Shown here: in pieces, positions 11,010 to 23,750 of the stretch
How the letters are laid out: every line of letters starts with the position of its first letter
Position numbering within the stretch: position 1 is the stretch's first letter
From: Paragordius varius
Lineage: Eukaryota; Nematomorpha
Direction of reading: 5' to 3'
Length of the DNA stretch: 64,000 bases
NCBI GenBank assembly: GCA_964247055.1
Contig: OZ176056.1
Coordinates: 7,874,001 to 7,938,000, forward strand
Translations under genes and position numbers: made by a program
The notes under the pieces: generated by a model
Database searches by the model: none
What the model was told of the DNA's origin: nothing
Seen by the model: the letters and a program-made list of their open reading frames with translations, nothing else

Positions 11010-11171
11010 CAGTAGCGTATAGCATAAAACATTATTAGTCCATAAAAGAATAAAAAAAAGTTTTTAAAATAAGACAATATATCCACATATCCATAATATC
11101 CCCTTGTTTTTTAAAAAAAACATTTTTTTATTATTTTATGGACTAATATTGTTTTAAGCCATACGCTACTG
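11010..11171. mobile_element. CAGTAGCG MITE, fold-back type
   Basis: A 162-bp near-palindrome beginning CAGTAGCGTATAGCATAAAA and ending with its complement CATACGCTACTG, followed by TA. The family is represented at 36176, 37639 and 41788 with TA at both sides. TA target sites and CAGT ends suggest Tc1/mariner mobilisation. Confidence 0.75.
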
Positions 11172-11173
11172 TA

Positions 11174-11250
11174 AATACAACTAGGTTTTTTTTAAAAAAA
11201 CACTTTTTTATTTTTTTATGGATTGATAATGTTTTATGCATACGCTACTG
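11174..11250. mobile_element. CAGTAGCG MITE, right-end remnant
   Basis: Directly after the previous MITE, a 77-bp piece matches the last ~80 bp of the large member 36176-37522 (shared ACAAYTAGG...T-run...TTTTATGG...CGCTACTG, followed by TA). Only the right end is left. Confidence 0.65.
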
Positions 11251-11429
11251 TAAATAATTACAAACTTTTACCACAATTTACATCTTAAACTCATGTGCTT
11301 TTACCTTAATCTGTTTATGGTATTAATTAAAAAATATTGACAATCATTTATAATAAATTAAGACACGGTTTTAAATATATATTATAAGATGAAATATAGG
11401 CGCATATTCTAAAAAAATTTATATTGTAA

Positions 11430-12660
11430 ATGGACAAATGTTTATTTACTATTAATGTTTTCGATTAAAAACATTTTATATGGTGACAAACAAGATTTCG
11501 ACAAAAATAGGGCAGCTTCGTCCAATATCTCAAAAGAAGTAAGGACTAAACAAATTAAAAGAGCCAAAAGTTACCTAAACAACCTAAATATCTTTTAGAG
11601 AAATATTTTTGGACACCCGAAACTATTGAAAAAGCTTATTAAATATACTCTGATCCAGAAAACTATGAATGTCCCGTCAAGGATATAGCCAGTTTTTTGG
11701 GGTTAACATAACAGCACATTTACAAATTTTAAGATACTTAAGGATCAAAACTCAAACGGACAGATCCCTATATAATTGCCAATGTCAAAATAATTATGGA
11801 TCAATATCACGGATCAACTCTGCAGGATATCTTAAGACGACTCCCGGATGATTGTAAGATTTGGATGAGGACTCTATCAAAGATCGCAAAATACCTTAAT
11901 TACGATAAAATGACAAGATTATATAAAAGACCGTTAAATGGAAATTCTTCTGATGCTATAGATAGTAATAAATTATACTTGTTAACAGATATCAATATGA
12001 TTTTAAAATAAAGGATGTACCATGTGAAAAATTGTTTTTCATCGATGAAGCCATATTTAATTTGGACTCACATCAAGGTTTTGAGAAACAAACGATGAAT
12101 AAACAACATAACGTTTTTTTTGACACCGAAAGCTGGATGTGTTAGTTTGCTCTGTTTAATAGGTATTTCTGGCGTCATCGGTTACCACATAAAACCTGGT
12201 GTAATTAATTGTGCAGATTTTAAAGTTAAATTACATATTATAATGTAGACTTTTTTGATAAAACGTCTCAACACACGTGGTAATTAAGATACAATGGTAT
12301 TAGATCAATCTCCAATCCATCGTTACTCTGCAATTAAACCGTTTTTTAGGCGTTTAACATTTCTACCTCGTTACTCTTCCCAATTAAATCCTGCCAAAGC
12401 TTTTTTTGATTTTTGTAAAAATCAAGTTTTAATGTTAAAGCCTTCCAGTGAATACGAATTGCATTAATTATTGAATGTTTTAACGCTCAAAAGATACAAT
12501 TCCTGAAAAATTACGAGAACACATTCAAAATTTTAACAGATGTTGCACTCGAAAAGGAAAAATTATATAATGACACTTAGAGCAATATGATGTAAAAAAT
12601 TTGTGCAATATTTAGAATAAATTCAAAATTATTTTTTTATTTAAGAAAGTCTTTGTATGA
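11430..12660 (+). pseudogene. Tc1/IS630 superfamily transposase, decayed
   Basis: Across frames the region encodes, in order, a helix-turn-helix stretch (YECPVKDIASLLGLT in the better T2 copy; near 11660 here), a linker with LQDILRRLPDDCK (about 11820), FIDEAIFNLDSHQG (about 12028-12070, first catalytic Asp), VLDQSPIHR (about 12295, second Asp) and LPRYSSQLNPAK (about 12361-12396). In the IS630/Tc1 family the last motif normally ends LNPIE; here the catalytic Glu is Lys. Multiple stops and frame changes separate the blocks. The enzyme would have cut and pasted the element at TA sites. Confidence 0.75.
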
Positions 12661-13737
12661 TTTATTTCAGTTAATAGATTGACCGAAGCGGAATCTTAGT
12701 AAATCAAATTATTCATTGTTAACATTTTAAAAATGCATACACCCTCCCAAAAACGTTATAATGGCCATTTAAACAAGCAAAAATGAATTGACATTTTTGT
12801 TTTTTTGAAAATGAGTTTGGTGCGAAAAAAGACCATTGTATATTCATCATGCGAGTGCTCATATAGTATTAGGTGAATTCCTAAGTCTTTAACATTTTTT
12901 TAGTATAACCACATGCAAATATATCCATTATTATACATTGTTTTCTACACATATCTATTGATTATTTTTTATGATATATGCAATGGTTCTGTGTTGTTAA
13001 GGAATCATTATTTAATAATCTTCCAAATCTGTAAAAACCAAGTATATTGTTAATCTCATGCATACTAAATGTTTTAGCCAGCACTTCGACAGCCTTTTCC
13101 TTTTGGCGGCGATGCGTGTATCAAATTCCCTTTAGCCAAAACATTCAACATGATTACATGATAAAATACGAATTTTTTGGTTAACTCAACTAGTGTTGTT
13201 TGTCAACTACAGTAACAAAAACAAATGTTTATTATAGAAAAAAAAGAAAAGTTAAGAGAAAAAAGATTAGCACATGATTAAAAAATTGTGTAAGTAGAAA
13301 CAACAGAAAGTATTTATCAAGGGTCGTACATGGTGTAATTATTAGAAAAAATGTGTATTTTTACTAAATTTGAAAAAAAACAAGTTGGTGATAATTTTCC
13401 TATAAGATATTTTTTATAATTTTAGAGTTAATATGGCAAGAATTTTGATTTACCATTCAATCTGCCACACTAGGTTGCAGTAAAAAATTTAAATAAATAT
13501 TAAATTTAACTGAAAATGGCAAAAAATAACAAACAATTGTTCGCTTGTTTAATTGATTTAGCACTAATTTTTATGCCATATAAGCTATTGTGTTTACAAA
13601 TTCAACCATTCCATTAATTTTCTAAACAATGTTTAGTTAAACGGTTTATATTTTAACACGGTGCAAAACATATTTGGAACAATATTGCTGAATAATGACG
13701 TTAAGTGAGGAGTTATTCCCAAATATTTGCAACTAGA
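12661..13737. other. Unassigned AT-rich stretch
   Basis: No frame, repeat partner or RNA structure recognised. One GC-richer patch at 13078-13135 stands out but gives no recognisable peptide on either strand. Confidence 0.4.
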
Positions 13738-14170
13738 GTTGGTTGGTTGCGAATTTGTAGTTGATTACGACCCTGAGCGATTTTATATGAAAACTTGCTC
13801 CATTCGGTTCTATAGGTTTTTAGAAATAGTTTTTGCGGGGATATTTGGAAAGTAGGAAATTATCTCCATTTAATGAATTAGTCTTCAGCCTCTTCCTCTC
13901 TTGCCATTTACTTTTCCTAATTTTATATCATTTTCCAAAGAATATCCTCGTATCACGCAGAGTTATTAGTGTGTTGATTTGCGCAAATATGTTTTTAACT
14001 TTGTCCATGTTATACCAAATATTTTCCTCCAGTAGTAAAAATCAAAAGCGTTTATTCTTTTTTCGTCATCGTTTTTAATGATCCAACTTGAACAACCATA
14101 TAACATGATCTAAAGTCGCTTTTTAATTAACATATTGCATGAAAGATTTCTCCAAAGATCTTTTTTATGG
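13738..14170 (-). pseudogene. LINE 3'-end relic
   Basis: On the minus strand, peptide pieces (LLLEENIWYNM, YSLENDIKL, GKVNGKRGRG, RTEWSKFSYKI) match the C-terminal tail of the LINE group at 3203-5161. The 3' end is a CAACCAACCAAC tail at 13738-13752. Frames are broken many times. The plus-strand partner is 62180-62575. Confidence 0.6.
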
Positions 14171-14950
14171 GCTTGATACCTCAAGAATTTAGTTAATCAA
14201 TTTGGGCCCCACGTTTAAAAAAATACTCATTCAATAACTAACATTTAATAATGGTTTAGTTAAAACTTTTCCATAGGCTCGGTTCTGTTACCCTTGAGAC
14301 AGCCTGCCAGATATATATAATATGTTTTCATATTTTTGCGATAGTAACATTTTACGAAAAATATAATGCTATTTACCTGTCAAAAATAATCTCGTATCCT
14401 TAGCTTTGGAATATATTAAATTATTTAGTTTTCCTAACATTAATACAATTTATAATAATTACTTTACAATTAATTGTATTCATCATTGGCCAAAATTGAC
14501 ACATAAGTCATATGATATATGCTTAAATCCTTTTTATATGTTGAGGTTGAGACTAGACTTTTTAAATTATTTTTCAGTGGATTTTTACGTTAATCTATTT
14601 AAAATCACATTACATGTCCACATGATATAAAAAAAGTTTGTTATTTGGATTTTGTCATTCTCTATTAAATTTTTGTCTCACATAATTCTATTCATTTCAT
14701 AAATTATTTAATATAAAGATGCGAAAAGGATTTAAATTGTTATGTGTCTTTTTACTGTTATGCAGTATTATGTAAGGCTTATCATATAAGCCAGTCGCCA
14801 GAAAGTTCTTCTGTAGAAACCACATCGGTTCATTCTGGCGTCTAAAAAATATCTCCCAATGAATACGTTTCAATGAGGCTATGGAGTACGGTACGGGTCA
14901 GGAACCCACCCAGATGCATTATCACATTTTTTTATATTTTTTCCACATTA
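13780..14950 (-). repeat. Inverted 1.15-kb repeat, partner of 61350-62575
   Basis: The region is the reverse complement of 61350-62575 with many small differences. Shared blocks include GAACCGAGCCTATGGAAAGG-like sequence (14275 and 62005) and GATGTGGTTTCTACAGAAGA (14805 and 61435). It contains the LINE tail plus about 780 bp upstream that I cannot identify. A conserved short frame (EELSGDFW-like) lies at 14780-14830 on the minus strand. Confidence 0.7.
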
Positions 14951-15429
14951 TAAACAAACGTAAATTATTGTTCGTTAGAAAACGGGTTAAATAAACTTGT
15001 TAAAGTGCGGCTGCTAGCTAATTTACAAGAGAAATCAGTTACCTTAAGCAGGTTCACAAATTACAAAAATTATTATGCTAATTCTAAAAAATCAAGTCAT
15101 CCTGGGCGTAATAAATTATTAGAAAAGGCACTTTGTATTTTCCATGTGATTAATCGGATGATTAGATGAAATTTTACATTGTTTTATCCTCAAATTTGCT
15201 ACCACACTACTTTTAAAATTAACATACCACAACATTCATAAATCAACCATTCCAATCTTAGCCCTTGTTAGTATTAAACGTCATCTTTTAACATACTTTA
15301 ACCATATTATATCCAAATCAACGACATAAAATTCATACCTTATACCTCTAAACAGACTCATAGATAACCATTCCGTAAGTAATTATAAAACTGAGTTTTA
15401 AACGTTTTTCTATCCCTTACGACACACAA
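14951..15429. other. Unassigned
   Basis: AT-rich, with no frame above background and no repeat partner in the window. Confidence 0.4.
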
Positions 15430-16050
15430 TATCTGCTGCAAACCAACCTAAATGTCGCAACTTGCAATTTCTTATGAATGCATGGAACACTTGGTTCTAC
15501 TGACAAAATAATATTGTTATGAAAAAAATAAAAAAACTTAAAATCGAAATTCTAGGCCAAATCCCACATTTCTATAGGTCATAGTGAATTTAATAATCAC
15601 ATCCTATTTTACACAAATCACGAAACACTCAAACGCAACGGTGTGGTACTATGAACCAAAATGTTTGATTTTAAATTCGTAACCGAATTAGTCATCAATA
15701 CGATTGAATTCGATTCCTCACCAATTTCTGTATTAAAGTTTATGCCCCCACTAATTCTAATATTGATGATGACTGCGAACATTCTGTGATGTTCTTACAC
15801 CGCTATCAAAAAAGTACTAAAAAAAAACACCATTAAAAAGGGTGACTTTAATGCCATCATTGGCACGGATACTACATATTAAATAACTGGTGGAATCGGA
15901 CTTGGTATAAAAACGATAGAGACGAACGCATAAAAATCTGCATGAAGCACAAGCTATACATTTCAAACTCTTTTTTCCACCCGCGCAAAAGAAGGCTTTA
16001 CACATGGATCCTACATGGAAACCAGATTCAATTTATACTAGGGATGTAAT
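15430..16050 (+). pseudogene. LINE endonuclease-domain relic
   Basis: Conceptual peptides include KKGDFNAIIGTDT (the GDFN motif of APE-type LINE endonucleases), KHKLYISNSFFHPRKRRL and YTW followed by NQIQF, in the order seen in the 5' half of craniofacial-2-like LINEs. Several stops and frame changes interrupt it. The RT part does not follow; the relic ends near 16050. It may be the 5' half of the family whose 3' end is at 3180. Confidence 0.65.
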
Positions 16051-16286
16051 GATACAAATCTTCCTGTGCAAACAGCATATCCTGTTCCGACGGTTTTTTC
16101 GTAACATATTATAAGTTTTTATATGTGACTCATAAAAACAGAATACAAAAGTACCACGTCTTTAAATATCTAAGTGTGTATAAATGTAAGAGTTGTCCTG
16201 TGTGGAAAATAACGATGATAGATATCAACCGGTATGTTATTTTTATCGTACTAATCTAACCTAGAATATAATTTAAAACTCTAAAA

Positions 16287-16860
16287 CAGGTGGCCAACAT
16301 TTTTTTCCCGCGGGCTAATTTTTCGGAGAAAATTTCAAGCGGGCCCGCATGAATATTAAATATCAAAATATTTTATCACTTTAACATGACTGTGGTGACT
16401 AGCACAAGCTATAATTAAGTTTTACGAAGACCAACGTAAACAGTGGACTAGTCAATTTGAAGCGATTACAAGATTTTATATTTTCGTGTAAAATTTCGAT
16501 AAGATAAGATTATCTCCTGTCCTCATTAATTTTAGAGAGAGATAAGCTTTTTACTGATTTTATAATATACTTTTTGCCTCCTAGCACTTTAGAAGCTTTA
16601 ATAAAAGCTTCTTTTCAAATTTGTCCGTCCTAAATGTTTTTGTTGTTTTTTATTAGGATTTTTTAAAGTTGTAATTATGGAATATTTTAGCTGTATTTTA
16701 AATGCGGTGTTTCTAAGCATTTAACTGCTCTTTCAATAGTTTCTGAAATGTATTTTTGATAGTTCAAGTGAAGTTCAGTAACGCGTTTCTGGACATTTGC
16801 TTTTTTAAGCAAAGCTAGGGTGAAGTTGCATATCAAACAAGTATTATTAATTATAAAAAA
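16287..16860 (-). mobile_element. hAT (Charlie-like) relic
   Basis: Starts with CAGGTGGCCAAC, close to the CAGGGGTGGCCAC end of the intact hAT at 38782, followed like it by a T-run and a GCGGGC/GCGAGC block. On the minus strand at about 16690-16830 a BED-type finger is readable (CLICNFTLALLKKANVQKR), matching the N-terminus of the 40538-41134 protein. Most of the transposase and the other terminus are missing. Confidence 0.6.
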
Positions 16861-16912
16861 TTTCCATTCCTTTCTATAACGTTATAAATTAGCATTGGTT
16901 TGATTTTATACT

Positions 16913-18000
16913 TAGGGTGACCAGACGTCCCGCTTTTGGCGAGATAGTCCCAATTTTTACCAGTTGAATCTAGATAAATTTTATATTAAACTCATTATTT
17001 TGATCTTTTTTGTGTTCGTACTGCTAAATTAACAGTCAAATCAAGTCTGCTACTTACGCTTACAATAGAAATTATAGTAAGTAATTTATTTACATCGATA
17101 TAATTTATTTTAGATTAACAAAATGAATACGAAAAGATGTAAACTCACTAGATTTATGTAAATCTTTTATCAAAAAATCTAAAAAGGACTACATAGTTAT
17201 ATGTCGAACATGCAACGGCGAATTCAGTATTTTCCATGGCGCAAAGAATGATATATTAAAGCATTTGGAGACAAAACATAATAGATGTTTGAATACTGCT
17301 GCATCATCTTCCAAAATGCCAGATTTTTTATAAAAAACAACTTATGGAGATAAAGAAATTAATTTAGAATTAGCAGAGGACCTATATCATTTCATGCTGT
17401 TAATCACAGTCATTTCTTAAGATTCATGGATTGTACACATCAAAAGTCATCAGAAAGCTTTTTAATAATAAATTTAGCTGTGCTAGAGCAAAGGCCGAGG
17501 AAATAGTGTGTTATGTGATTCCCCATATGCATTATCAAAAATAAAAAATAATTTACAAAAAAATAATTTTATATCCATATATTCTGACGCATCGAATCAT
17601 AAAGAAATAAAATTATTTTCAACCATCATAAGTATTTTTATTCACATACTGGGGTTAAAATTTTAAATTTTATCTGTTTACACGGTGAATAAAATAATTA
17701 TTAGTTCTATTATTGATAAATATTTAAAACGAAAATTATCTTATACTGTGCAGACAATACGAATACTAATTTCGGAGGAAAAGCGAGAAAAAGCACAAAT
17801 ATTATTTTTTATAAATTAACGAAAGATCTGAATCAAAATATTATTGTTGTTGAGTGGCACGCATATAATACATAAAGCTATTCAAACAGCTGCTGACTTG
17901 TTACCAGATGTGAAGAACAATGTTGTTAAAATATATTTTAATTTTAAACTGATACTTGTACTAAAGACGAAAGACAAACGATACCAAATAATTCATAATC
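16913..18000 (+). pseudogene. hAT transposase relic, BED finger plus DUF4371-like core
   Basis: The left end reads TAGGGTGACCAGACGTCCCG, a form common at hAT ends. The plus strand then encodes a BED-like finger (CRTCNGEFSIFHGAKNDILK then HLETKH; 17205-17280). Later blocks are SIYSDASNHKEIKLF (about 17570), a TNFGGK motif (about 17768) and HIIHKAIQTAADLLPDV (about 17860-17915). This order is that of the hAT-type proteins carrying DUF4371. Stops and frame changes are frequent and no right terminus was found. Confidence 0.65.
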
Positions 18001-18422
18001 AAACACGGTATGTGGGAAGCAAAAACAGCACGAGCACATGCGGCACATGCGAAATGGGATATGAAACTGATAGTAAAATATGACTAAAATAAAATTAACA
18101 TGCTCTAAATAAATACTTATGTCCCATATCATTAAATATAATAAAATGTGCAAATAACCATTAGGCCGGTACACAAATAATATGTAAGTACATATGGACA
18201 TTATAGATACCAAAAAATAAAAATAAAAAATAATACCATAAAAATAAAATAAATTATTGTAAAGTTATCAACCTTAATTATTTATAAATTACATTTTGAA
18301 TATTTAAAACGCAAACTAACCGCTACAACGCCAACTCTGACAAACACACCTGCAATAAAATACATAATAATATCATAATAATCCAAGGACATTATACTAT
18401 TAATCCTTCCTTATATATCACA
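18001..18422. other. Unassigned AT-rich stretch before the LINE
   Basis: No gene seen. The last ~100 bp may be LINE 5' UTR. Confidence 0.35.
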
Positions 18423-21240
18423 ATGACACAAATACTACTACGCTTTGCAACCTGGAACATACCCGGCATACGAAATTAAATGGGCGAGGTTAGAACGATA
18501 TGCCTAAAAAATAACCTTCAACTCCTATGTGTACAGAAAACCCGGTGAGACTATAATGGTAGAGAGAGATTCGGCCAAAACTTCACATTATTCAGCAGCA
18601 AGGACAACGGCAATTCCGGAGGAGTCGGCTTTCTTGTAAAACGCAATATACTACGCCGAGTAACAGACTTTATTCCACACTCAAATCGCCTAGCGGAATT
18701 ACACATCACCATCAACCAACGACAATACGTGATAATAAGTGCTTATCAGCCTCACAACAAAACCGAATTCTCAGCGCTTCTCCTCACCCTAGGGGTAGTT
18801 TATGACATATCCCGCGCTCGTGTACGCTACTGATATGTGGAGACCTAAACTGTTGTGTTGGAAGAAACTCAATGTCATGGAGCATCGGCAAATATGCCTT
18901 AAACACATCGTCATCTTGTGGCAAACTATTGATAGAGTTCTGCAAAGGGAGACATCTCCTTATCGGTAACACCCACTTCAATATTAATGATAAAAGCCCG
19001 CACACACGGATGGCCAGAGGCGTACGCTCCTCCCAAATTGACTTCATCCTCAGAGAAAAGGACTTAGGAAGGTTTGGAAGGATATTCTGCTTGGATTACT
19101 ATTAATTACTAAGCGACCACTTGCCAGTTTGTGCCGAGGTTAAGGCTAAATGGAAACCATTAAAGAAATTCATTGGACCTAGGAATGAATGGGAATCTGT
19201 CCAACATAATCTCATCACACGCGAAAGACGACGACCGACACTTGCTGAAGATTGGATGTCTGACGCTATGAAAAGGTTTCTTATTGCTACTCGAAATAAA
19301 TGCTGCAAGAGCCGCAGGAGGGCTTGGATAAGATACAAGATGGACAAAATGAAGCAGAAAGACCGAACTGCTTTCGTCAGTAAATTCTTCTCAACATTAG
19401 CCTCAAACGCTAAGACCTCCGTATACAATACTTAATGATACGGTTCCTCCTACGCAAGCCCAGAATATCGACAACCTTACGCATAGATGGCACCTTAAAT
19501 AATTATAACGAGGTTAACTTAAACGAACTACACAAACATTACACCCGACTGCTTGGAGATGACCCTGAAAATGAACAAAGAATTACCTCAATGTACCCCT
19601 AGTCCATTAAGCCTAACGATTCGACATTCTCAGCATGCTAAAGAGACATAAAAAACCTGGTCCCGACAGATGCCCTACAAACATGTGGGTTGATGAGATA
19701 AGCAAGGAAAATATAATGCCTGTGATGGAGAAACTGCTTGAAAATGGTACTTCTGAGGGAATGGCTTGATTTTGACATAATAAACATAGGTAAAAACGAA
19801 TTTGCCGACACAGTAGATGGCTATCGGGTCATCGCCCTTATAAACACAGTCTACAAAGTGCTTTCCAACATTGCGCTCGACCGACTTAAGGATGTGGATG
19901 ATACACACCATGCTATATGTGGGTTTCGAAAGGGCCGTGGTACCACCGACCTATTTAGCGCGCTCATTATATAAATAAAAAGTAGATGGTGAAAACACCT
20001 GCTGTACATAAGCTTCGTTGACATCAGAAGGCATTTGACCTTATAGACAGGGACCATATCGTCAGCTTGCTCGACACTTTGAATATGGAGGAAATTTTAA
20101 AAACTTTATGGTACATTTTATTAGCCGGACAAGGTGTCGAGTCAGCCTTGAGAACGCTAGGCCGGACCACATTTACCCTACAAGATGCCTTAAACAGGGG
20201 TGCCTACTCTCTCCTAAGTTATTCAACTTGGCAATCAACAAAATCATTGAAAATCTCTACGCTGCATTAAGTGATAAATTCTTCCACATCCTATATTATG
20301 CGGATGACCTCTGCATCATCACAGACTTATAGGAAGTGTTGCAATTAGCCCTCAACAATCTACAACACGAGCTAAATAATATTAACTTATCAATCAACTT
20401 CCCCAAAACCAAAGCCATACGGGAGATTACTACAAACCTTTACTATCCTTAGATGATGGCGCCATTGAGGTTGTTAGCAGGTTTCGCTACCTGGGCATAG
20501 AGATAGATAATCAGGGCTGTGTCGTGGAATGCTGTCCCAACAGATTAGGCATGGTGAACCTGATCTTTAACGGTCTTGGTGGTTTGTGGCAATCGAAAAA
20601 GGTAGGGTTTAAACTGAATCTCAAAATTTTCAAATGCTAAATTATTCCCCGCATAACATATGGCTTCTCAATATGGCGCACCACCCATAAACACACCCGA
20701 AAAATACAGGTCTTCATAAATAAATGCCTCCGCCGCATCACTGGCGACACATACACGCCGTCGAAAAACTCGCAACTACCCATTTGCTACCTCCACAAAA
20801 AAACAACGATGCTTCCCATAGGCCTGGCTATTCCCCTAGCTGGTCTGAACATAATGACCCACCAAATTCGACATAGTAGTAGAAGCTTGCTGCGAGACGC
20901 ATTGGAATGGAGGTTAGATAACGCGCATTGGAAATACAAACGATCATGGTAAATCGCGATTATCCGATAACAAATTCGTTGATGCAGTGGTGAATGGGAC
21001 TTAAAAACACCTGAGCGGGAAAATAAAGAAGGAACTTATTGGAGAGGAAATCGTTTTATATAAGGATAAAAGAGAACGAAAGCGCCTGCGTCGCCTGGAG
21101 CGAGCTAGAGCGCGAAAACGGGAGAGAAGAAGGGCAACAATTAAGGACTCCCGACAATTACCCATATCCGCAGACGCTGATCCTAATGATAGGCCCACAT
21201 GCAGTGACACACCTATAACCCATTATAATGATAATATCTG
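18423..21240 (+). mobile_element. Long LINE relic with endonuclease and RT
   Basis: An ancient but nearly full-length LINE. The endonuclease starts at 18423 with MTQILLRFATWNIPGIRN and continues in one frame with only a few stops to about 18835 (NSGGVGFLVKRNI; YVIISAYQPHN). QIDFILREKDLGR follows (19037-19075), then an SDH-like end (19110). The RT core includes KPGPDRCPTN (19652), CGFRKGRGTTD (19918), LNRGAYSLL/QGCLLSPKLFNLAINKI (20190-20250) and the catalytic YADD (20298). The C-terminal part has RITYGFSIWRTT (20652) and CLRRITGDTY (20730). Composition is markedly less AT-rich than the surroundings. Many stops and frameshifts make it non-functional. Confidence 0.85.
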
Positions 21241-22576
21241 GATGACCAACACATTAATGACATTATTAACCCCTTGAACAATTATGCTATCATTACAGGT
21301 AACAACACGCACATATGGTTTAACCTACAGAGTATAGGAAATCTTATCACTATTGCATATGGCTATGATTGATTTTGAATCACAAATAGGTTTTGTATTG
21401 GGAGGTTAGCAGTCTAAGATTGATATGCAACCTAAACATTCATTTACTACATATGTAAACTTACTTAAGCAAAAATTCATACTTGCATGTCTATATATAT
21501 ATAACTTACCACTATACCTTAGATGCAACCCCACCCCCAACGCTACTAGACGGCTGCCACTGAACCACCATTTGGTGTATGGAAGGACGGCAAGGGACGT
21601 CTTTTGTGGACAGTGGCCACATGGGTCTGCTACACCCTTTTCTTGATACACTTTGATATATACACTGTAGCGTTGAAATGCTTAAGGAATTTTATGAAAA
21701 TGCGGAAGTTTAATATCAGAAGCTTGGATACTGTAAAACGCGTTGGTTAGCTCTTCTGTTGAAAATGTGTCCCTCAAAATCCTAATCGCAAGACAAATAT
21801 CCTACAATTTTAGAAAGTTTTTTTGAAAATTTTTCAAAAATATGGCTAGAGTTACTACAAAATCAAGGTTCTTTGTTTTTCCAAAACGTTATATAACTCT
21901 TTGAAGGTACGAATTATCTGCAATCAAAGTTAATAATATAAAATACTAATGTCAAGAGAGTTTAGAAATAATTTTCTGCTATTTACTATTCGGAATAGTA
22001 TAAACGAGCTAGAAAAGCTAGGTGCAATAAACCGTCAGGATATCATAAACCTTATAAAAAGATTATATACCAACTGCAAGATTATACACGGTACATATTT
22101 AATGATATTGATCAAATTTATTGGATTACATTAAAACCAGACTTGGTACGATGTTCAAAAATCTTTTGATTAAATTTATCAAAAATTCCCATCTTAATGA
22201 TCGTTTTAGTGAAGTATAATTGGTTGGGCATCAGAAAAAATAACAGTAGAGGACAAGTAGTTGAAAATTTTATATCATTTTGAAACAAACTACCTTCCTT
22301 ACAATAATGTTTTAAAATTGTAGAATTCGCGCACTCTCTTTACTACGATATTGTTTTTTGGAAAATTTTTGATGTAACATTGTGTATAAAGGGCAAATAA
22401 TATTAAATTAATAAAGGTTTGCCTCAAATCCAAAATTATGTTATTCTTTCACGTATAAATGTACAAAATTGACAACTACCCTATTTTAATTTAATAAAAT
22501 AAATTTTATGATATAAAAAGAGTAATACACAATATTTGCAATTTTCCCAAAAAATAATGAGAGCATATGGAATCAA
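21241..22576. other. Possible LINE 3' region, then unassigned
   Basis: 21241-21660 keeps the higher GC of the LINE and includes CCCCACCCCCAACGCTACT; it may be the LINE's 3' UTR. From 21660 the sequence is AT-rich; a 61-codon frame at 21949-22134 has protein-like composition (NSINELEKLGAINRQDIINL) but no recognised domain. Confidence 0.3.
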
Positions 22577-23074
22577 ATGTATGTTCAGTAATTTTATTGC
22601 CAGTCAAAAAACATAAATGGTTTATCCAATGCGTAAAATACTGACCCACGAAATTATTTTGTAGTACACATATGAAAGAGGATTGACGTGAGAATTAACA
22701 AATGCTTTAATTTGATGGATATTTTGTAATGTTAAATTTTCAGAATATTATAGCAATTTATGTTAACATTTGTAATGTTGTTGTTACGTATTTAGATGCG
22801 GAATTTTGTGGGTTTTTATCTTTGATAAATTAATAAATAGTAAAATACGTATTTTAAGATTTTTTATGTTAATTATTCCTAAAAATAATAAATATTTTTC
22901 AACATGCTAAATACTTGTATTAATCAAATTGGTATTATAATTTTATATAGTTGTTATTACTAATTAAAAAAACACCGGTAATTATATATTTGTGAAAATT
23001 TGAGTAGATTTTAGATTTTTGTCTTTTATGTTTCGCATTGTTAATTATTAATAATTTTTAAGTATTTCAGACGT

Positions 23075-23750
23075 TTTAATCAGGCAAAAATTACGGTTTT
23101 TAACAAATTTAGTAATTTTTTTTTGTTTTTTAGGTTTTGCATTTTTAATTGTAATTAATTACTACATATTTTGGACATTATAATAAATACAAGTAAAAAT
23201 TGGGGTTTTTAGTAAATTTAGTGAAAATTTAGTTTTTTTTTCTTGTTTTTATATATTCAATTAATTACTAAATATTTTGGACATTATAATATATACAGGT
23301 AAAAATTGCGGTTTTTAACAAATTTAGTAAAAATTTAATTTTTTATTGTTTTTTTATTTAATATTGTTAATTGTAATTAATTACTACATATTTGGAAATT
23401 TTAATAAATACAGGTGAAAATGGCGGTTTTTAACAAATTTCAAATGTAACATTTTTTTTATCATTGTTATTTAATTAATAACTAAATATTTTGGACTCTA
23501 TAATAAATACAGGTAAAAATTGCGGTTTTTAGTAAATATAGTAAAAATTTAGTTTTTTTATTCAACCTTGCTAATTTATTTATCACTATATATTTGTGAA
23601 ACATTGATATATACAGGTAAAAATTACTATGATTTCCGGTTTTTTAAATTTTTTAAAATATTATTTTTCTTGTTTAACATTGATAACCAAAATATTAATA
23701 TAGTTAACATATCTGATACAGGTAAAAATGCATGTAACGGTTTTAGGTTT
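23075..23750. repeat. Subrepeat array, left arm of the palindrome
   Basis: About seven units of 100-115 bp, each marked by CAGGTAAAAATTGCGGTTTT, then a T-rich run and TAATTAATTACTACATAT. Unit starts fall near 23080, 23190, 23296, 23410, 23511, 23615 and 23719. Confidence 0.75.

Larger units (their letters stand above)
10935..12660 (+). mobile_element. Tc1/IS630-type DNA transposon relic, copy T1
   Basis: A decayed transposon recognised from its transposase (11430-12660) and from a second copy, T2, that starts near 38705 and resumes at 41502. Shared blocks include GGTTGCAATYAAACAA near the left end, GGCGCATATGCTAAAAAA-like sequence, and AATGGACAAATGTTTAT just before the coding part. Two small CAGTAGCG MITEs sit in its 5' region. 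Terminal inverted repeats were not identified with certainty. Confidence 0.65.
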
